Positions 48,182 through 60,879 of a stretch of 64,000 nt of DNA are shown piece after piece; positions within the stretch are counted from its first letter, which is position 1; the number at the start of each line of letters is the position of its first letter. The notes beneath the pieces are model-generated. The model worked only from the letters and a program-made list of their open reading frames with translations. It made no database searches and was not told where the DNA came from. The translations under genes were made by a program, and so were the position numbers. The stretch covers positions 283,471 to 347,470 of the forward strand of contig NW_019775485.1 in NCBI RefSeq assembly GCF_001039355.2. Reading direction: 5' to 3'. Source of the DNA: Lingula anatina. Taxonomy: Eukaryota; Brachiopoda; Lingulata; Lingulida; Lingulidae.

Positions 48182-48555
48182 NNNNNNNNNNNNNNNNNNN
48201 NNNNNNNNNNNNNNNNNNNNNNNNNNNNNNNNNNNNNNNNNNNNNNNNNNNNNNNNNNNNNNNNNNNNNNNNNNNNNNNNNNNNNNNNNNNNNNNNNNNN
48301 NNNNNNNNNNNNNNNNNNNNNNNNNNNNNNNNNNNNNNNNNNNNNNNNNNNNNNNNNNNNNNNNNNNNNNNNNNNNNNNNNNNNNNNNNNNNNNNNNNNN
48401 NNNNNNNNNNNNNNNNNNNNNNNNNNNNNNNNNNNNNNNNNNNNNNNNNNNNNNNNNNNNNNNNNNNNNNNNNNNNNNNNNNNNNNNNNNNNNNNNNNNN
48501 NNNNNNNNNNNNNNNNNNNNNNNNNNNNNNNNNNNNNNNNNNNNNNNNNNNNNNN
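48182..48555. other. Assembly gap (Ns)
   Basis: 374 Ns followed by a C run and an A run of about 26. Translations across it are not meaningful. Confidence 0.99.
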
Positions 48556-48569
48556 GCCCCCCCCCCCCC

Positions 48570-48605
<36 letters not shown>

Positions 48606-48859
48606 GAGGGCTGACTCTTACTCGGTAAACTGGACGATATTTTTGACGTCGTAATTCAGAACACTAAACAATATAATTACTGGTGTTTATGAATGCTACA
48701 CGTTCCCATGTGGCATCTCTTAGATGATAGCTAGACGTTAGAATATACTCCCAGAAAACAAGCCACCAAGACCTCATAGTGACTAACAAGATACTTGACT
48801 TTTATTGGATCTGATTTGATGATAATAAGAGAAATATTATACTCCCGGCACCGCAGGTA

Positions 48860-49020
48860 ACTTGCTGCTAATTTGGTGGCAAATGAATTAACGGTGCCAA
48901 AATTAGCTCCATTCGGCTCATTACAGCCTTTAATTTCCCATTAATCCATTATGAATTATATGGCTTATTATTCTTGATTAGTTTACTAAGATATCATTGA
49001 TGACAGAAGTCGTTCAGTGG
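48860..49020. promoter_or_regulatory. Candidate conserved regulatory element rich in TAAT sites
   Basis: About eight ATTA/TAAT cores in roughly 130 bases (gaattaacgg, aaattagc, ttaatttccc, attaatccattatgaatta, gattag), with little simple repeat. This is the composition of many homeodomain-bound enhancers. It lies about 7.5 kb upstream of the Gbx-like exon. No conservation data available, so tentative. Confidence 0.3.
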
Positions 49021-50543
49021 AAATTACATATCAGGCCTTAATAAATAGGCCCGATATAATTGACTTACGATGTAATCCGCAATCAAATGTCCGATTTCCT
49101 CAATACTGCCTTCCCTTTCATCCTAGTGCATTGATTTTTTCATTTTCTTTTGAATTTCTTGGCTGTATTGTATACTAAAATTATTCTAAAATTAATATAC
49201 GTAGTATTAACCAAAAAAAAAAACATACCATCTAATTTCGATGTGAAACAATTGTTTCTTGCGTCAAATGCGATAAACAACCCGCTAAATGATTTAATGA
49301 CAAAATTCCCCAATCCCAAAGCTGTGTGTTTATCGGATTCTATATAAAGTACGAGAGTTGTCCTCTGATGCAATGAAAGATGAATGAGAAAGGGAGCAGG
49401 GCGCCGACCTGGGAAGGCAAAGCAAAAAACTTTCGGAAATCCCGGTAGATTAGGGAGGCGGGGCCGCAGTTTCAAATTCGTTAAATTTCATCTTTTCAGT
49501 TAATTAGTTGGAGGTCCGATTCCGTGATTGACTGTATGTCGCAGCGATAACGTCGGAGCTCACGGTCATGCGTCTCTCCTCCTCTGACAATGATTAAATA
49601 CTTTTAAAAGATAAAATGCTCAGTTAAAGACTATTCGAGTTTTTAGGAGAAAAACTGGTATGTGCTTATCATCATCAGTGATTGCAAACTGGGCAACTTT
49701 GTTACTGATATATCTGTCTGACAATTTATTTGTTATGTTATGTTATTTACTTGTTTGTTTGTTTGTTTGTTCATTTGTCTGTTTTTCTTTATTTATTTAT
49801 TTATATATATTATATTTTATTAACTCTGAGCACTAGAGCCTGGTATTACAAAACTAAACCAGTTTTTATCATCCACTCGGAAGACTATTATATAGAGTTC
49901 CCGCGACGATGAATTTATCATTAACTGTATTAACACCAATTTTTTAAAGTTAGCAATATAAGAAACTAAAACAGTTCATTTCCCGTAAAGGCTCTTTTAA
50001 CTGTTCTCTTCTGAATTCATGATTATTACTGTTATAGTATTTGAATTGGGGGTGATCTTTAATAAAGAAATAATATATTTTGGTGCTTATCTATTTCTTT
50101 TAATAATACTCATTTTTTCTAATCCTTTAATTCTCTTATCAATCTTCTTTTGTGATAATGTATAGTTGTGTTTGTCTTAATAGCAGATGGGAATAACAAT
50201 AATAATAATAGTATTCCATTCGCGTCTGCTTATGTGGTCAATTTATTTTTGGGGGCTAAAAGTTGACCACGTTAACAACACTGCTAGCGTCCACACCCTA
50301 CCCCACCACCATCCATCATCGAGCCAACGCCACAAAAGTTGATAAAATACACCCCTTTAACTTCTCCGACAACACGCGAGATAGCATCTTGTCCATTAAC
50401 CCGCTAGTGAACCTCATCTTTTCACTTTTCTCTCCTTTCTTCTCGGCGTTAGGAAAGATTAGGCACGCTTCATAATGCTGTTCTCATTTCTCGCCTGGTT
50501 TCAAAGTGGCAATTACCTTCGTGCTTATCTCAAAGGAAATCTC

Positions 50544-50544
<1 letters not shown>

Positions 50545-50587
<43 letters not shown>
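50545..50587. repeat. (CT)n microsatellite
   Basis: A perfect CT run of about 20 units. Confidence 0.95.
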
Positions 50588-50588
<1 letters not shown>

Positions 50589-51240
50589 ATACATCGATGC
50601 TGTACTCGGAAATCAGACGACAATATTTAACCTGATTATTTACCACATCTGTTCACTGGAATCAATTCATTGTAACAATTTCGATAGGTTAATTCATCAT
50701 CGTATATCAAATATTTATAAATATACCGGATCGTATTACCAAAATAAGTAAATATGGCATTATTTTAGCCGCAACGAGCAGTTTCTTTTCAAGAAACAGT
50801 ATACCACGATTGATGCGACATTTTATATAGATTTGGAAATTTGGTTTCCCAATTATATATACTAGTACATGTAGACATAATTGTATCTTAGACAGCTTTC
50901 AATCATGTTGCGATTTTGCAGGTGCTCTCACATCCCTGATTAATACTTACGGGCCTGTAACATATGAGAAAAAAAAAAATCATGTCACTTATAAAAAAAT
51001 TATAAAAGGTCAGTTGCATCGTTCTTTACTTAATTCTAATCATTAATTTTTATAAATTGAGCCTATGGTTCAGGTTCCAAAATATACAGAGTCGTCATTG
51101 TCTAATAGAAAAGTCACTGCTGACGTCACGCTAATCATTATCATTGTCTTCCTTCATGAAAACTTCATTTTTTTATGTAAGATATACTTTTATATGACCA
51201 TTACGAAAACACAGAGAGATCATTATCTACATGCACTCTG

Positions 51241-51501
51241 TAAGGCCCCATTTAGATTGACACCATCGCTCTACGTGGATCGACCCAACTCTGCGGGGAC
51301 TCTTGCTGACTGCAATCAGCTTAATTAAATGTCACGCCTCCTCTTAGCGTTAAGTATAATACAGAAAAAAAGCTGGTGATTATACAAGTACTTTGGAAAC
51401 AAGAGGAGGCATGTCATTCAGTTAAGCTGATTCCACTTAGCGAGAGTCCCTGCAGAGGTCGATCCATGTGCACCGATGATGTCTATTAAAATGGAGCCTT
51501 A
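51241..51501. mobile_element. Fold-back (MITE-like) element, 261 bp
   Basis: The left arm starts taaggccccatttagattg. The right arm, reverse complemented, starts taaggctccattttaatag. Arms of about 105 bases match imperfectly, sharing ggatcgacc, ggggact/gggact, aatcagctta and gcctcctctt. Both the loop and the arms lack coding signal. Confidence 0.8.
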
Positions 51502-53028
51502 GAGTTTTTTACATGTATATTTCCTTAAAATGCAATAAATGTCTGTCCGAACTCGGTAGACTTCGAGAACCAAAAACAGGGTGGGTTCACAAAAAAGTTA
51601 AAATCTGAAGTTCGAACATTTGAGTCTACATGTGCCGGTACCTTGACTGTAATAAATACTATGTAGTCCACAGGTATACAGCAAATGTCTGACTTAACCT
51701 TAGCATTTTTTATCCTTTGTGAAATGGACCCAAGATGACTTCTTAAATGGGTTACGATTTTTTAAACCCAAAGTCAAATCAAGCTAGAATATTTAGTTAA
51801 TATAAAAAGCTCTTATTTTAATCAACCCAAAATACATTGTCAGGTAAAGGCAGGCCCGGGTTAAGGTGTCCTGGTGCCCTAAGCACCCCCAGCATCACAG
51901 TGCCGCAATACCGGAACAGGTAACTTGTGGCAAACCAGCTTTCCATATTAAAAATCCCATTGCTTTATGCTTCTCATATACATTATTCTACCATTTCTAC
52001 TGTTTTTGTATTTTTCTTTTCTACCACTCAAATACCTTTGTTTTATTTTAAATATTTTTACTCTGGCAGTTTGTTGCCCACTCAGCCGTGTTATCACAAG
52101 TTTGTGCGTTGTCTGTTTTTACACAAATCTGTTCATGCAAGTAGTGTACATGGGAGTCGTTGCCAGTTTCCTCATAAAATGAGCTGGAACACACTCACAC
52201 TCTTTTGTACTCACACCCAACACACAGGAATTAGGAACCTATTGGCCCACTTCATACCACACGACTTTACAACTGTCTGTGCAATTTATTCCCCAATACC
52301 ACAAGTAAAAGGACATGTATCAATTTGGAAAATGAGACTGGCCCATTTGATACACGTCGTTGAGAAATTTCAGTTTAACCATCATTTTATGCTCTTTTAT
52401 TGTATTTCCTCGAATACATATTAGTCTTGTGTGTGACATATTAATACCATGTAGTCTGCGTGCCAAACTGTGTCTTTTCTTTATCTTCGAGAGAAAGTCC
52501 ATCACCTTGCTTGTCGAAGCGTGCCCAGTGCATTCTAAAGGTTCTGTTGCTGTTCAATGTAAGCAGGATGCGCGGGGATGTCATGGTCAGCAATGCCGAC
52601 GAGCCTGTCATAGCATTATAGAAAACAACCTCAAGTTGACGATTGAGCCTCTTTTTAGAAATTATGAAAGCAGTCACAGTCTCAGTGGCTTTGAGGCCGT
52701 TTTGCTATTGTATGTCAGCGGACTACAGGGGTACATGCATGGCGATCCACCTTCAATGTAAATTCAAAATTAACGACTTGACTCAATAAAGAACGACTCG
52801 ATAAAGAACAGTTGGTTTGTAACATTAGTTTGGCTTCATGTGATGAATGAAGGGTGCGGAAGAAGTCAGTGAAACCGTTTTGGAAATTTGTAATTCCACG
52901 GTATTTTTTTCATTAATCGGATAGATACCAATTTCCACTCTGCCAATTCGTTCATGCACAAGTGGTGGCATGTTTTCACTTTCCAAATATCACTCAAGTT
53001 CTTTTCTCTCCTCTCCTTTTTTGCTTCC

Positions 53029-54818
53029 AAAACGAAGCTGTTTTAGGTGAAGTTGCATTACAGTCTACTCTAGTGCAAGTGTTAAAGCCCTGACAGGGTC
53101 AGCTCAAAGGATCTCCGAAAAATGCGGTAGGCTACAAAGAAAATGTCTCCGAGGCCTGCGACCAACTGCGAGCTGCGAGTCAACCAGTTCGCTTTATGCC
53201 TCCCAGTAGTATAGTGTAGACTTCGATTATTATTCATTAATCTCTATTAATCTAAGTTGATGAATCTGGTGGGGCCTCGTGACAGACCTCATTTGTCTTG
53301 ACCAATCAGAGAGCACGTCTCAGCAGGACGACTGACGTCGGTAGTCGCTCTGTGCGACCTCGGTCCAACAATGAACCAATCAGGAAACTCGATCTATACC
53401 TCATGGGGATTTGAGGACTGAGTTTGACAGATAGAACAATAACAACGAGCGAAATGAAAGAAAGATAGATGACAGAGCTAAAGACCACCCCTCAATTTAC
53501 TGTGCACTGATAGAATCAGCAGTGTAAAAGATAGTACGTAGCTTTAGCGTAATTACTTTTCAATGCTAGCTCAAGGCAAGCAGGCAGGGTGTTTGTTCAA
53601 AACCACAACCGGGGAACCAAGCACAAGTCTGCTGTAAGGTTTCTGCAGAGAAAAAACAACCGAGCTTTACTGCAACTCGTTTTCATAATTCAGCATCATC
53701 GTGACAGCTAGGTCGCCGATGAAAAAACATAAGTAGGAACATTATCCCGCCGATGAGAACGTTTGGACGACTTCGCCCATTAATTTGAACACAGAGTGTG
53801 CTTTTACAAACATTTATTCAAAACTAACCACTTACCAAAACAATGTCGGACGGAACAGCGGGACAGAAATGAATTCGAAATTGGTCTCATTAAGAAAATC
53901 TGCTGCGTTAAAAACAAAGCGCTTGCACGGTCTACGTAGGAGGTTAATTACTCCGTGTTAAGTCAACACCGCAGCCAGATCGAACAGCCAGGGAATCCGT
54001 TTGATAAATAATCCCATGGAATAACTTTACTCAACTAAAACAAAGTGAATACGGGCGTCGAGCTAGGGTTACCCGCTTTAGATACATAGAGCCCACAGCT
54101 GGGCATTGACATTACAAAACTGGATATTTTACTGCGCATCGACATTACTGGCTTCGAGGTCTCCAGATAGCAGACGTTTTGAAAGGCGAAATACCAAGAG
54201 GGAGAACGTTCTTGTTAAGCTGAACAAGCACAACGTGATTCGGTACGGCCATAGAGCAGATTTCAACGGCAAAATAATAGGTGACGTGTTGGGCCCGACA
54301 GCCAGGGAAAGACAGATACAGAGGACATAGTTGCAAGGGAATTTTGTCGAAGAGCATGTGGGTGCATGTTATTCTTTGTGATGTACATGAAAACGCATCA
54401 TTTGGAAAGCCGTGACATCAGCCTTTGACATATCGCATTATAACTGTATCTCTGTTTCATAGGTTGTTTAGAGGGAAAATTCATTAATGGTAATTCGACG
54501 GCAAAATTTGGGAGAACAATTGCCTAAGAAGAGGCAGTGATAATCTTTGGCTGATGGAAAGTCTCTTTCCGACTGTTTGAATACGATATATAGGTACAGG
54601 AGTGGTAAATCTTGTTGACACGTGTAGGTGCTATTGACGTTTTCTCTGTAATCAAGGACCTGAATTTCGGAGCGAAGTCAGGGAATCGAATGTGATCCAT
54701 CACCGTAGGTCATCGGTCCCGGTTCATTATATCATGGATAATTAATCTGTTAACGTTGAAAAAAGAGAAAGATGCAGAGAAAACCCGGAGCTTCGTTTAC
54801 GATAGACGCCTTAATTGC
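53029..54818. repeat. Near-identical 1.79-kb tandem duplicate, copy 1
   Basis: It starts aaaacgaagctgttttaggt and ends ccttaattgc just before the N at 54819. It matches 54820-56610 almost base for base. Differences seen are aggcctgcg against aggcttgcg, one T fewer in aaaattt, and gtctctttccg against gtctttatccg. Copy 1 holds the upstream region and the first 15 or so codons of the homeobox gene. Confidence 0.97.
54772..54818 (+). pseudogene. Truncated copy of the Gbx-like start (duplication artefact)
   Basis: It reads MQRKPGASFTIDALI and then stops at the N at 54819. It is the end of duplicate copy 1 and should not be counted as a gene. Confidence 0.85.
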
Positions 54819-54819
54819 N

Positions 54820-56610
54820 AAAACGAAGCTGTTTTAGGTGAAGTTGCATTACAGTCTACTCTAGTGCAAGTGTTAAAGCCCTGACAGGGTCAGCTCAAAG
54901 GATCTCCGAAAAATGCGGTAGGCTACAAAGAAAATGTCTCCGAGGCTTGCGACCAACTGCGAGCTGCGAGTCAACCAGTTCGCTTTATGCCTCCCAGTAG
55001 TATAGTGTAGACTTCGATTATTATTCATTAATCTCTATTAATCTAAGTTGATGAATCTGGTGGGGCCTCGTGACAGACCTCATTTGTCTTGACCAATCAG
55101 AGAGCACGTCTCAGCAGGACGACTGACGTCGGTAGTCGCTCTGTGCGACCTCGGTCCAACAATGAACCAATCAGGAAACTCGATCTATACCTCATGGGGA
55201 TTTGAGGACTGAGTTTGACAGATAGAACAATAACAACGAGCGAAATGAAAGAAAGATAGATGACAGAGCTAAAGACCACCCCTCAATTTACTGTGCACTG
55301 ATAGAATCAGCAGTGTAAAAGATAGTACGTAGCTTTAGCGTAATTACTTTTCAATGCTAGCTCAAGGCAAGCAGGCAGGGTGTTTGTTCAAAACCACAAC
55401 CGGGGAACCAAGCACAAGTCTGCTGTAAGGTTTCTGCAGAGAAAAAACAACCGAGCTTTACTGCAACTCGTTTTCATAATTCAGCATCATCGTGACAGCT
55501 AGGTCGCCGATGAAAAAACATAAGTAGGAACATTATCCCGCCGATGAGAACGTTTGGACGACTTCGCCCATTAATTTGAACACAGAGTGTGCTTTTACAA
55601 ACATTTATTCAAAACTAACCACTTACCAAAACAATGTCGGACGGAACAGCGGGACAGAAATGAATTCGAAATTGGTCTCATTAAGAAAATCTGCTGCGTT
55701 AAAAACAAAGCGCTTGCACGGTCTACGTAGGAGGTTAATTACTCCGTGTTAAGTCAACACCGCAGCCAGATCGAACAGCCAGGGAATCCGTTTGATAAAT
55801 AATCCCATGGAATAACTTTACTCAACTAAAACAAAGTGAATACGGGCGTCGAGCTAGGGTTACCCGCTTTAGATACATAGAGCCCACAGCTGGGCATTGA
55901 CATTACAAAACTGGATATTTTACTGCGCATCGACATTACTGGCTTCGAGGTCTCCAGATAGCAGACGTTTTGAAAGGCGAAATACCAAGAGGGAGAACGT
56001 TCTTGTTAAGCTGAACAAGCACAACGTGATTCGGTACGGCCATAGAGCAGATTTCAACGGCAAAATAATAGGTGACGTGTTGGGCCCGACAGCCAGGGAA
56101 AGACAGATACAGAGGACATAGTTGCAAGGGAATTTTGTCGAAGAGCATGTGGGTGCATGTTATTCTTTGTGATGTACATGAAAACGCATCATTTGGAAAG
56201 CCGTGACATCAGCCTTTGACATATCGCATTATAACTGTATCTCTGTTTCATAGGTTGTTTAGAGGGAAAATTCATTAATGGTAATTCGACGGCAAAATTT
56301 TGGGAGAACAATTGCCTAAGAAGAGGCAGTGATAATCTTTGGCTGATGGAAAGTCTTTATCCGACTGTTTGAATACGATATATAGGTACAGGAGTGGTAA
56401 ATCTTGTTGACACGTGTAGGTGCTATTGACGTTTTCTCTGTAATCAAGGACCTGAATTTCGGAGCGAAGTCAGGGAATCGAATGTGATCCATCACCGTAG
56501 GTCATCGGTCCCGGTTCATTATATCATGGATAATTAATCTGTTAACGTTGAAAAAAGAGAAAGATGCAGAGAAAACCCGGAGCTTCGTTTACGATAGACG
56601 CCTTAATTGC
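54820..56610. repeat. Near-identical 1.79-kb tandem duplicate, copy 2
   Basis: The second copy, continuing without a break into the rest of the Gbx-like exon. It contains ttgaccaatcagag, a CCAAT-type site, and the exon's presumed 5' UTR. A single N between the copies and differences of about 0.2 percent suggest two haplotypes placed in series. Confidence 0.97.
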
Positions 56611-57062
56611 ACCTACGTCGCCCTCCACGACGTCTACGCAACCCGCCATAAGCGACGGCACAGACGCACAAAGCGCACGTCTGTCAACGCATTTCCCGCT
56701 ACTGTATGGGGGCTATCTCTCTCACCCCGGGCTTACAGGGACAGCGTCCGACGGTCTCTGCGGCGGACATGTATCACCAGGAACCGTGTCGCTAGCTGGG
56801 TCCATTTATAGGCCGTATGACAGTGAAAGCAGGTTTCACCTCGCGACGCCGGCAGTGACTCGCTCGGGCCCCGTAACGACGAGCGAGGACCAAGGCAGGT
56901 ATCTTCACACGTCTTCCAAGTCGGCGTTTACGTTCACGCTACGAGGTTTGACCTCCAGCGTTGCTGCGTCGTCGGCGCTGGCGTTGTCAACGTCCACCAC
57001 GGTGCATGCGTCCCAAACCAGTGTGACTTGCCCAGGAACTTCCGTTGAGTTGACAAAACCAG
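56564..57062 (+). CDS. Gbx: Gastrulation brain homeobox protein, exon 1 (probable)
   Basis: Encodes 166 residues plus one base, ending at the donor CCAG|GTACGTG (57062/57063). The start MQRKPGASFTIDALIAP closely follows the N-terminus of Gbx proteins (MQR-P-G--F-IDSLI), whose F-ID-LI is an eh1-like Groucho-binding motif. LLYGGYLSHPG fits the LLYTGYP segment that follows in Gbx. The rest is Ser/Thr-rich and poorly conserved, as expected. Gbx genes usually have two exons with the homeobox in the second; that exon is not visible before 64000. Gbx is a transcription factor of neural patterning. The call rests on the N-terminus only. Confidence 0.65.
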
Positions 57063-58100
57063 GTACGTGCACATCGGTTAATATTTTCAATAATTTGTAA
57101 GTTGAATTAAGAAATAAATCCCCATCTTTCATGGCAAATTTAATGCGAAGCACATCAGACAGAAATTATTTTACCCGCGACTCCCTCAAATAGTTGGAAA
57201 AATTGGCTAGGAGTTACTCATATTACCTCAAATAATAATAATAATAATAAACATGAATGTAATTATAAAACAGGACAGACTTTTCACTGATAAGTCTTAA
57301 TTAATTCCCAAAATATTATATAACATACACCTAAAATATCATCTGACGCTGTTAGGTGTGAAAAACAACCGAAGTACCGAGATTATAAAAAAGATGTTAG
57401 TGCTTGTAAAGTTCTTGGTTGGCAATGGATTTTAACTCTAAATGTAGTACTTCTTTTGTAGTTAAATTATTTTCCAGTTTAATTGAAACTATCCAGGGTT
57501 TTATTAGGTTTTTATACACGTATATGTGGTCGCTAGTGCAAAAGCCACCAGTATCTCGATACTCAAGGAAAAATGCACCCGTATATAATAAAACAGAAGT
57601 ACACGAATAAAAGCGGGTAATAGTCTGCATGCCACTTTGGTTCAGCCTGACACTTTTAATGCCGTTATGATTTAAAAGCTATATTAGTTCGTCTAGGTGA
57701 AAAACGCGCAAATATGCAGGTGGCTCTAAATTTCTGTCGTGACAGTTATTTATACAGATACACTGCCATTTTGTTAAGACTACTGGGCCAAATTATTATA
57801 TAGGTTATCAATCAATTTTAAAATAAAAATTAATTTTTTTTCAACTACACTTAATTAACGGGAGCAAATATTATATTACCATGATTTTATAATTTTGGTA
57901 AGAATTCGCGGGGAACTTGTCTTTTGGGTAAATAAATGAAATTGTTTGATTGTTATTTATATTAAATTGTTTTCAAATTACACAATGGTTTAATTATCGA
58001 GCTAGCTGGGACTAAAAAATCATTCAAATTTTCGAAAAAAACACTAAGATTTCCCAATTCATTGAGACTAATAACAAATGTTTTAATACACAAAAAAACA

Positions 58101-58102
<2 letters not shown>

Positions 58103-58155
<53 letters not shown>
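58103..58155. repeat. (TAA)n microsatellite
   Basis: About 17 perfect units. Confidence 0.95.
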
Positions 58156-58156
<1 letters not shown>

Positions 58157-60214
58157 TTGATCAAGAAATATTATTATTATAGATTTATGATGTTTATGTC
58201 TTCTTCTTATTACAAACAAAACAAGAACCTTAAATACAACAAGGCTCGTGAAAGGCGCGCTCCAAAATTTCTCAGTACCGTGACATAATCCGCTATTAAG
58301 TCACTGCTTTAAAAAAATCGTGCTTTGACTTTTATTGATTTTGCCGTCATAATTTTCATTTTGTTATAGTCTGGTTTATTCGAATACGATCAAAATTATA
58401 TTTTGTTTCAAAAGAATTACGATCAAAATGTCATGCAGTGTCTGGATTTTAATCAGCAAGTTGTCTGCCATTTAGGAGATAATTATGTTGTTAATTTTAC
58501 AGCCTGGACAGCTGCGCCACCGGTGAAATGCTACATTTTAAAGGACAATATTATGCTGCCGTTTTGTTGTCTTAAGAACAAAAACTAAATTAAAAATTGC
58601 AGCTGAGGGTACATAAAGTGATTCTCAGGCTACCAAAAAAATTAAAATATCTGGAAGGTACTTTAAAATTGGTTTTTAAAACTGTGAGCAAGATTGTGCA
58701 TGAGGAATAGTATAAAAATCAGACTTCATATAAGCATATTTCATTAAAATTAGGTAGACTTTGTGCCTTATTCGGAACCGCCAGAATCACCTTTATATAA
58801 AATAATTAAGTGCAATCAAAACGGAAACGTGTTAAGTATTATTGTGAATATGACCTTTGTGTTACTTAGTTTGCAATTTTTTGACTTTTGTGTTGATATA
58901 TCATCCGGGTTAGAGTCGCTTACATTAATGGAACTGGGTGCTCCAACACATTCAATGCGGGTCTTCTCCATGGATTGTAGTGAAAATGTTTATTTTCCAA
59001 TATTTCACCCAGCCTCTACCTTTTTTCTCCCCTAGATGAATTAATCTTCATTCTCAACTGATATATTACTCGCTCAATTACTCCCAATCAAAGGTCAGAT
59101 ATTATTAACGCCGTTTTAAAGTAATTTCAGTCATAATTGCTTTTTTGTATGACATAGGCTCCGTTTACGTTGGAAATACTTGGCTCGGCTTGACTCTGAT
59201 TTAATCATGTTTGCCAAAATGCATTATCTTAAAAGCGAGAACCTGTTATCTATACTGTTTTACCCACAGTAGCACTGAGGACCTTAAAGTGATTCGCCGT
59301 CATAATCGAGAAAGATTGGAGTAGAAAAGTCTATGGAAGAACATGTGTCTCAAACAACGATGATTGTAAGTCACGTTTCTCTGCAAGACGAAGTGGACAG
59401 GATACTCAGACGACATACTGTAGTCCCGGGCTAATTTAAATTAAAATTATAAGTAACACATTGAAAATTGAAACTATTTTATTTTAACTACCAAGTATTA
59501 GCTCCAAATCTGGTTCGGCTTGAGGTGAGGTGTGAATAGGCCGCTAACCGCCTTTCATCACACACCGGCTCATCACTGCAACCTGTGACTCATAAATGTC
59601 AAGCGAACAAATAAATTTTAATCATAGGGAAAATGTGTTCGTTTAGGCAGATACAGAGACGAGTCTTGACACATCCAACCTTTGTGCGTTGTTCTGTGGG
59701 GAGACGTTAAAATAAGGGGCTTTGCAGCGGTTTCCTACGTGCAGGGTTTCGGTGCTTGTTCATAATAAAGCGGGGAAAGGGGCATTTAATATTTGACCTT
59801 TTGACTATAAATATGACTCACTAATTTATCGAAACTGAGTGATTGTGTACGTTCGTGTGCGTGTTTTGCCTTATATGTAACTTCATTTCAAGCTACTGTT
59901 TGCTTACAGAGGACTTCAAGCAGCGCGTTTTAATAACTTGGCAGCCGTCACATTGTAAAACATTGCATTATCAACGACAGTCATAAGAAAAGAGATGAGA
60001 CCGTGGAAGGGAGATTTTAAGCAGGTTCTTTTTTCAATCAATTGTCCATGATATATGCGTTATATTGAGTCCGAGCTCTAGACAACTGTCTTCAGTAAAA
60101 CATTGTAATTATGTTTTCCCTCCAAACTGTACTAAACACTGAATGAAGCGACGTATGAAAAATAACGATGAGAAATTGAAAAGTTACCGTCTAACCCACA
60201 CGACCAACTTGTGG

Positions 60215-60440
60215 ATGTTATTAATCAATGGAGCCTGCCACAGAGACAAAGTTATTAGCATTGCTGCTGCCACTAATTAACCGAATATTAATGTTATTTA
60301 ATGTACTAGTAATTGGCATTGCCTTACGACTGTCGCCGCGGAGTTTGTCGCATGCGGTCTCCGCAGGGCATTATTTGACATTACGATACGCTTTCACAGC
60401 CATTTTAGAACGCTGCTATTTGCTACCAGATCGATTCAAA
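60215..60440. promoter_or_regulatory. Candidate regulatory block with TAAT sites
   Basis: Clustered ttaatcaatgg, ctaattaacc and tattaatgtt, then gtaattgg, followed by a GC-richer stretch (gtcgccgcggagtttgtcg). It is open in one frame, but the translation lacks any domain and the nucleotide pattern suggests binding sites rather than coding. Tentative. Confidence 0.25.
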
Positions 60441-60820
60441 CACGGTTGCAGAGTCCGGAATTAGCACACATTAGGTTTGAATTCATGCCGTTACATGTAC
60501 CACGACAAGATTTTAAACTTTCCCCTGCCAGCCATATTTGGCTCCCACCAAAAGAAATTCACGTTCGAGCGAGCGCAGTTACATGTACCGGTACACATAC
60601 ATGTGTAGCGTATAGTTGTAGTGCAGCGGCACTGTCTGAAGTAAATATATAGCTTAATACGTGACTTGTCTGAACTGTGCATTTAAAACTTCGTCAATAA
60701 ACAACGCCAGTCATAACAGTCATTGAAACTAAGAAAACAGTCTTGTTTTATTTCTTCGACCCCAATTTACACGGATGCTCGATTTGGTGTACAAGGTTAA
60801 GAAGGGTAATTATGGTTTCT

Positions 60821-60822
<2 letters not shown>

Positions 60823-60874
<52 letters not shown>
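60823..60874. repeat. (GA)n microsatellite
   Basis: About 25 perfect units. Confidence 0.95.

Positions 60875-60879
<5 letters not shown>

Larger units (their letters stand above)
48590..53028. other. Intergenic, no gene recognised
   Basis: Several open frames occur here but none shows domain motifs, splice-consistent exons or codon bias I trust. The fold-back at 51241-51501 and the CT tract at 50545 are the clear structures. A stretch from about 51855 to 52760 has mixed composition and may be an old transposon remnant. Confidence 0.4.

Noticed and set aside
51927-52424. 165-codon plus-strand frame
   Set aside because: Composition rich in Phe, His and Tyr as expected from AT-rich non-coding DNA; no motif, and overlapping frames are equally open.
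52441-52677. 78-codon minus-strand frame with a protein-like look
   Set aside because: Considered as an old transposase fragment, but no family signature or neighbouring exon could be identified.
60228-60464. 78-codon frame beginning with a hydrophobic stretch
   Set aside because: Could mimic a signal peptide, but the DNA is a cluster of TAAT sites, and no downstream exon follows.
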